From Nitrospira sp. (lineage in GTDB: Bacteria; Nitrospirota; Nitrospiria; Nitrospirales; Nitrospiraceae), in contig JADLEJ010000050.1 of assembly GCA_020846195.1 (NCBI GenBank), forward strand, positions 1 to 64,000: DNA of 64,000 nucleotides, written 5' to 3'. Shown here one piece after another: positions 60,217-64,000 of this stretch; positions within the stretch are counted from its first letter, which is position 1, and every line of letters begins with the position of its first letter. Under the pieces are notes generated by a model. It saw nothing but the letters and a program-made list of their open reading frames with translations. It made no database searches and was not told the DNA's origin. A program made the position numbers and the translations under genes.

Positions 60217-60715
60217 CGTACTGCCTCCTGGTTGATGGTTCACTGACCGCCCACTCTCACACGCTGCTTCTTCTTGCTACCCGAGGCGCTCTTGTTGGCG
60301 CCTACCAGTGCTCTAGCAGGTTTGATGCCGGTCAGCGTTAAAAACGAACGTACCATCACCTCTCTGAAAATCAACAAGTTAGAAGAAATCAGCGACTGGT
60401 ACATTCCTAGCCCATCGCTGCCTTCCCTTCCGCAATCCGCCCAAAGATGCCGATAATTGGCATCTCTACCACTTCGACTGAGCGGAAAACGGACGCAGGC
60501 CTTCGCATCAGCGCCCCCAATCGGAGATCTGCCCACTTCAATACGGCGAAATCTCCATCAACTTCTTAAGGAATTATGCTCTTGAAATTATTAAGGATAT
60601 CTAACATCTACTAGCAATAACAGGCACAGCAAACTAGCCAGGCGGGTTACTACTTTTTATTGAGTCAATGAGACGAGTGCCTATCGTTCTTGCTATACGA
60701 GCGAAGCAGATACGA

Positions 60716-62518
60716 TTACTGAGCAGATTGCTTAGGCTGTATCTTCTCCGATACGCGTCGTTTGGCTTGTTGGATACGATCCTCATCGGAAGGATCGCCA
60801 AAACCCTGCTCACGGAACCGCTGAAACAGCTTTTCGTTCGAAGGATCAAGTTCCAATGAGTGGAGCCAGGCTTCCTTTGCCTCAGACAGCTTTTGCTGCT
60901 TCGCATAAATTTCGCCGAGATGCTCATAGATCACTGGATCGTCACCCACTAGCGCAGCCGCGCGCTTGATCTCAGTCAGCGCCTCATTGAATTTCCCTAA
61001 CTTATAGAAGGCCCAGCCAAGACTATCGACGTAATATCCATTGTCCGGTTTAAGCGCTACAGCTTGCTTGGTCAACGACAGGGCCTGTTCCATCTTAATG
61101 CCGCGTTCCGCATAGCTATAACCAAGATAATTCAGGGCATCGGCGTGGTGCGGATCCAAGGCTAAGGCCATCTCCATCGATTTCACCACATCGTCGAAAC
61201 GATTGAGCTTATCGTAGGCCGTTCCAAGATTGAAATGCAGATCTGCGTTCTTCGGATGCTGGCGAATCCCCTCTTCGAACGCGCCTGAAGATTTTTCAAA
61301 CTGCTCCGTTTGAAGATACGCCAGTCCCAGCACAATAAACGTCTCTGGCTGCTTGGGATTGATCCGCGTCGCCTCAGTCAAATGCGCGATCGCAGCGAGA
61401 TAGGCTTTGAGACGATATTGCAAGACACCAAGATGCATGTGGCTATCCGCATACGAAGGATCGAGCTGAATATTAAACTGATAGGTCTCCGCCGCCTTAG
61501 GAAAGTCCTTGGTTTCTTCATAGAGATACCCAAGATAGTCCCGCACTTTGAGCTCGGCGGGCCGCGCTTTGAGCACCGCCTGAAGAAGCTCAATGGCCTT
61601 AGGGAATTCCTTTTTCTCTCCGTAGATCAAGGCCATCCGCAGCTGCGCATCAAGATCGCCAGGCTCCTCGGCCAGCATCTTCTCGAGTTCTGCGAGCCCT
61701 CCCGCATAATCCTTCGTATTGACGTAGAGCTGAATCAGATGCTGGCGAATGTCTTTATTATTGGGATTTACCCGTTCAAGATACCGCTTGAGCACCGCAA
61801 TCGCCTTTTCTCGCTCCTGTCGGATTTCATACAGCGACGCTTGCGCGAGATACGCTGGTTCAAACGCCGCATTGACCGCGATGGCCCGCTCGAAACTTGC
61901 CAAGGCCTCGTCCTGCTTGCCCGATTCGAGAAAAATTCTACCGAGGTAGTAGTGGCCAATCGGCGACTCTGGGGAAACTTTCAATCCTTGTTTCGCAGCC
62001 TGCTCGGCCTCTGCCAGCCGCTTCTGATTGACGAGGATAATCGCTTTGGGGAAATAGGCGTCGCCCTGCCCTGGATCGCGCTCAATCGCCAGGTCCAACA
62101 GGCGAAGCGCTCGATCCGGCTTGCCAGCGCTGGCGAGAATACCAGCCATCTGCGTCAATTGCTGCGCGTCCTGCCCACTCCCTTCTCCGACTTCTTCCGC
62201 ATAGCGGGCGGCATTGGCCAAGTCGCCTAAGCTGAAATAAATCCCAGCCAATCGCGCCTTGACAGAGCGCGAGTTCGGATCGGTCTTCAGTACCGCACGA
62301 TATTCCTGAATCGCCCGGTCATGGTCTTGCGCGAGTTCGGCTTGGTATCCCAGCATGAAATGATACGACGCTGACGCATCCGCCACTGAAGCCACAGCTG
62401 GCTTTTTCGGTGTTGCACTAGCTGGCGCGGATTCCTGTGGATGCGGTGCAGCCGCACAAGCCACCACCACGAGAGGAATGAGGCCCGCCAAAAATCCACG
62501 CCCTGCGCACAGCGGCAT
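60716..62518 (-). CDS. TPR-repeat lipoprotein-like protein
   Basis: Many TPR units; N-terminal LIPLVVVACAAAP lipobox from an internal start. Confidence 0.88.
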   Translation of the reverse strand: MPLCAGRGFLAGLIPLVVVACAAAPHPQESAPASATPKKPAVASVADASASYHFMLGYQAELAQDHDRAIQEYRAVLKTDPNSRSVKARLAGIYFSLGDLANAARYAEEVGEGSGQDAQQLTQMAGILASAGKPDRALRLLDLAIERDPGQGDAYFPKAIILVNQKRLAEAEQAAKQGLKVSPESPIGHYYLGRIFLESGKQDEALASFERAIAVNAAFEPAYLAQASLYEIRQEREKAIAVLKRYLERVNPNNKDIRQHLIQLYVNTKDYAGGLAELEKMLAEEPGDLDAQLRMALIYGEKKEFPKAIELLQAVLKARPAELKVRDYLGYLYEETKDFPKAAETYQFNIQLDPSYADSHMHLGVLQYRLKAYLAAIAHLTEATRINPKQPETFIVLGLAYLQTEQFEKSSGAFEEGIRQHPKNADLHFNLGTAYDKLNRFDDVVKSMEMALALDPHHADALNYLGYSYAERGIKMEQALSLTKQAVALKPDNGYYVDSLGWAFYKLGKFNEALTEIKRAAALVGDDPVIYEHLGEIYAKQQKLSEAKEAWLHSLELDPSNEKLFQRFREQGFGDPSDEDRIQQAKRRVSEKIQPKQSAQ

Positions 62519-62656
62519 GCGATCAGAGAATGACCATGAGGAAGCGACTGAAAACCAGCGTCGTGTATTCACAATAGCCTTGGGGGAAAAGGACTCGGAG
62601 TGCGTTACTAACTGGAAGGAATTATACCGACTGAGGAAAAGACCCGTCAAACGACT

Positions 62657-64000
62657 TCAAGATTCACGATTGTCGAGACTTTCAAACGTCGCAAACCGAT
62701 CGTGAAAAAGAAGATCTCGTTTCCCGATCGGTCCATTTCGATGCTTGCTGACGATAATATCGGCAATGCCTTTTCGCTCAGAATTCTGGTCGTAGACTTC
62801 TTCGCGATAAATAAACATGACCACATCGGCGTCCTGTTCGATCGCGCCGGATTCACGCAAGTCGGCCAGCATGGGAATCGGCGGTTTTCTCGCTTCGACC
62901 GCCCGGCTGAGCTGCGAGAGCGCCACGACCGGCACATTCAGCTCTTTCGCCAAGGCCTTGAGCGACCGGGAGATGTCGGAGATCTCCTGCTGGCGCGACT
63001 CTGAATCGCTCCGTCCTTGCATGAGCTGCAGGTAGTCGACAATCAGAAGATCCAGCCCCTTTTCCGCTTTGAGCCGGCGGGCTTTCCCGCGCATCTGCTG
63101 CACGGTAATTCCGCCGGTGTCGTCGATGTAGATTGAGGCCTGCTCCAGCCGCCCCGCCGCTTCGGCCAGTCTCCACCAATCTTCCTTTTGCAGTTTTCCC
63201 GTCCGGAGTCCGTGCGAATCGACGCGCGCTTCCGAGCTCAACATACGCAGCACGATTTGCGGCTTGGACATTTCGAGGCTGAAAATACCGACCACCGCCT
63301 TAGCCTGAATCGCGGCATGTGTCGCAAATCCTAAAGCCAGACTGGTCTTTCCCATACTGGGGCGGGCCGCGACGATCACTAAGTCGGAGGGCTGGAGACC
63401 TGCGGTCAGGTCGTCGAGATCGTAGTACCCTGTCGGGACTCCCGTGACATGCTCTTTCCGCTTCGACAGTTTATCGACAAGATCAAGACTCTCCTTGATG
63501 ATGTCGTTGATCGGCGTGAACGCTCGTTCCAGTTTCCCCTGGGCAATACTGAACACCGAGCGCTCAGCAAAATCGAGCAGATCGTCGATGGACGTCGTTC
63601 CTTCATACCCCTTCGTCAGCACTTCCGTCGAGGTATGGATCAGCTCCCGCGCGACCGCTTTGTCGCGCACAATCTTGCAGTGATAGCGAATGTTCGCGGA
63701 GCTGGACACCGACTGAACCAACTCGGCAAGAAAGGCCGCGCCGCCGATCGCTTCCAGCTCCCCTTTTGATTTTAATCGTTCAGTCAGGGTGATCTGGTCG
63801 ATGACTTCACCGACATCCGACAGATCGAGCATGGCGCGAAACACTTTGCGATGGGCCGTCCGATAGAAATTCTCTTCAACGAGCAATTCCATCGCCTTCG
63901 GCATGGCCAGATTATCCAGCAGAATGGCGCCTAACACGGACTGTTCCGCTTCAAGATTCTGCGGCGGCAATTTCGGCTGAGACAGATCGACGGTCGCAAA
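62657..64000 (-). CDS. dnaB: replicative DNA helicase DnaB (5' end runs past window edge)
   Basis: LPPQNLEAEQSVLGAILLDN, ARPSMGKTSLAL, DYLQLM, DLRESGAIEQDADVVMFIYR. Confidence 0.96.
   Translation of the reverse strand, partial: FATVDLSQPKLPPQNLEAEQSVLGAILLDNLAMPKAMELLVEENFYRTAHRKVFRAMLDLSDVGEVIDQITLTERLKSKGELEAIGGAAFLAELVQSVSSSANIRYHCKIVRDKAVARELIHTSTEVLTKGYEGTTSIDDLLDFAERSVFSIAQGKLERAFTPINDIIKESLDLVDKLSKRKEHVTGVPTGYYDLDDLTAGLQPSDLVIVAARPSMGKTSLALGFATHAAIQAKAVVGIFSLEMSKPQIVLRMLSSEARVDSHGLRTGKLQKEDWWRLAEAAGRLEQASIYIDDTGGITVQQMRGKARRLKAEKGLDLLIVDYLQLMQGRSDSESRQQEISDISRSLKALAKELNVPVVALSQLSRAVEARKPPIPMLADLRESGAIEQDADVVMFIYREEVYDQNSERKGIADIIVSKHRNGPIGKRDLLFHDRFATFESLDNRES

Noticed and set aside
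61310-62230. 306-aa plus-strand ORF
   Set aside because: Antisense shadow of the TPR protein gene.
1-64000. CRISPR array, rRNA or tRNA genes
   Set aside because: No regularly spaced short repeats, rRNA-like stretches or convincing tRNA cloverleaf seen by eye; a tRNAscan/Infernal run would be needed to exclude them formally.

Overview
This is a GC-rich bacterial chromosome segment. Gene content suggests Nitrospira/Nitrospirota, but that is inference and was not tested by search. Most of it is ordinary dense coding: a sugar ABC transporter, gltBD, polyprenyl synthase, a DUF1015 protein, sigma-54 regulators, an AmgK/MurU-like pair, GH57, galT, a CCA-adding enzyme, a surface-glycan mini-cluster, DnaJ, MarC, ilvD, a serine protease, an aminotransferase, an ABC-2 exporter, a type IV pilin, TPR proteins and dnaB.

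Four loci stand out. (1) 24.7-29.7 kb is a lower-GC accessory island. It holds split RHS/YD-repeat fragments, short toxin-tail-like ends fused to tightly coupled orphan ORFs, frameshifted immunity-like genes, a truncated PIN toxin gene and an IS1595 element. A recurring relic ending in 'gtcaatacgcatgcctgacccc', apparently derived from a REP-associated transposase, joins the pieces. (2) 35.0-42.6 kb is a six-subunit hydrogenase-4-like membrane complex whose large subunit lacks the NiFe-binding cysteines (Ehr type). It follows a histidine kinase/sigma-54 regulator pair, and the gap between them has two helically phased palindromes and a -24/-12 promoter candidate. (3) The intact gltBD locus is bracketed by a divergent gltB 5' remnant and a divergent gltD 3' remnant, which looks like an in-situ replacement scar. 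(4) There is a 193-bp element with imperfect terminal inverted repeats at 18.6 kb. No rRNA, tRNA or CRISPR array was recognised. All family calls come from reading the sequence without database searches.
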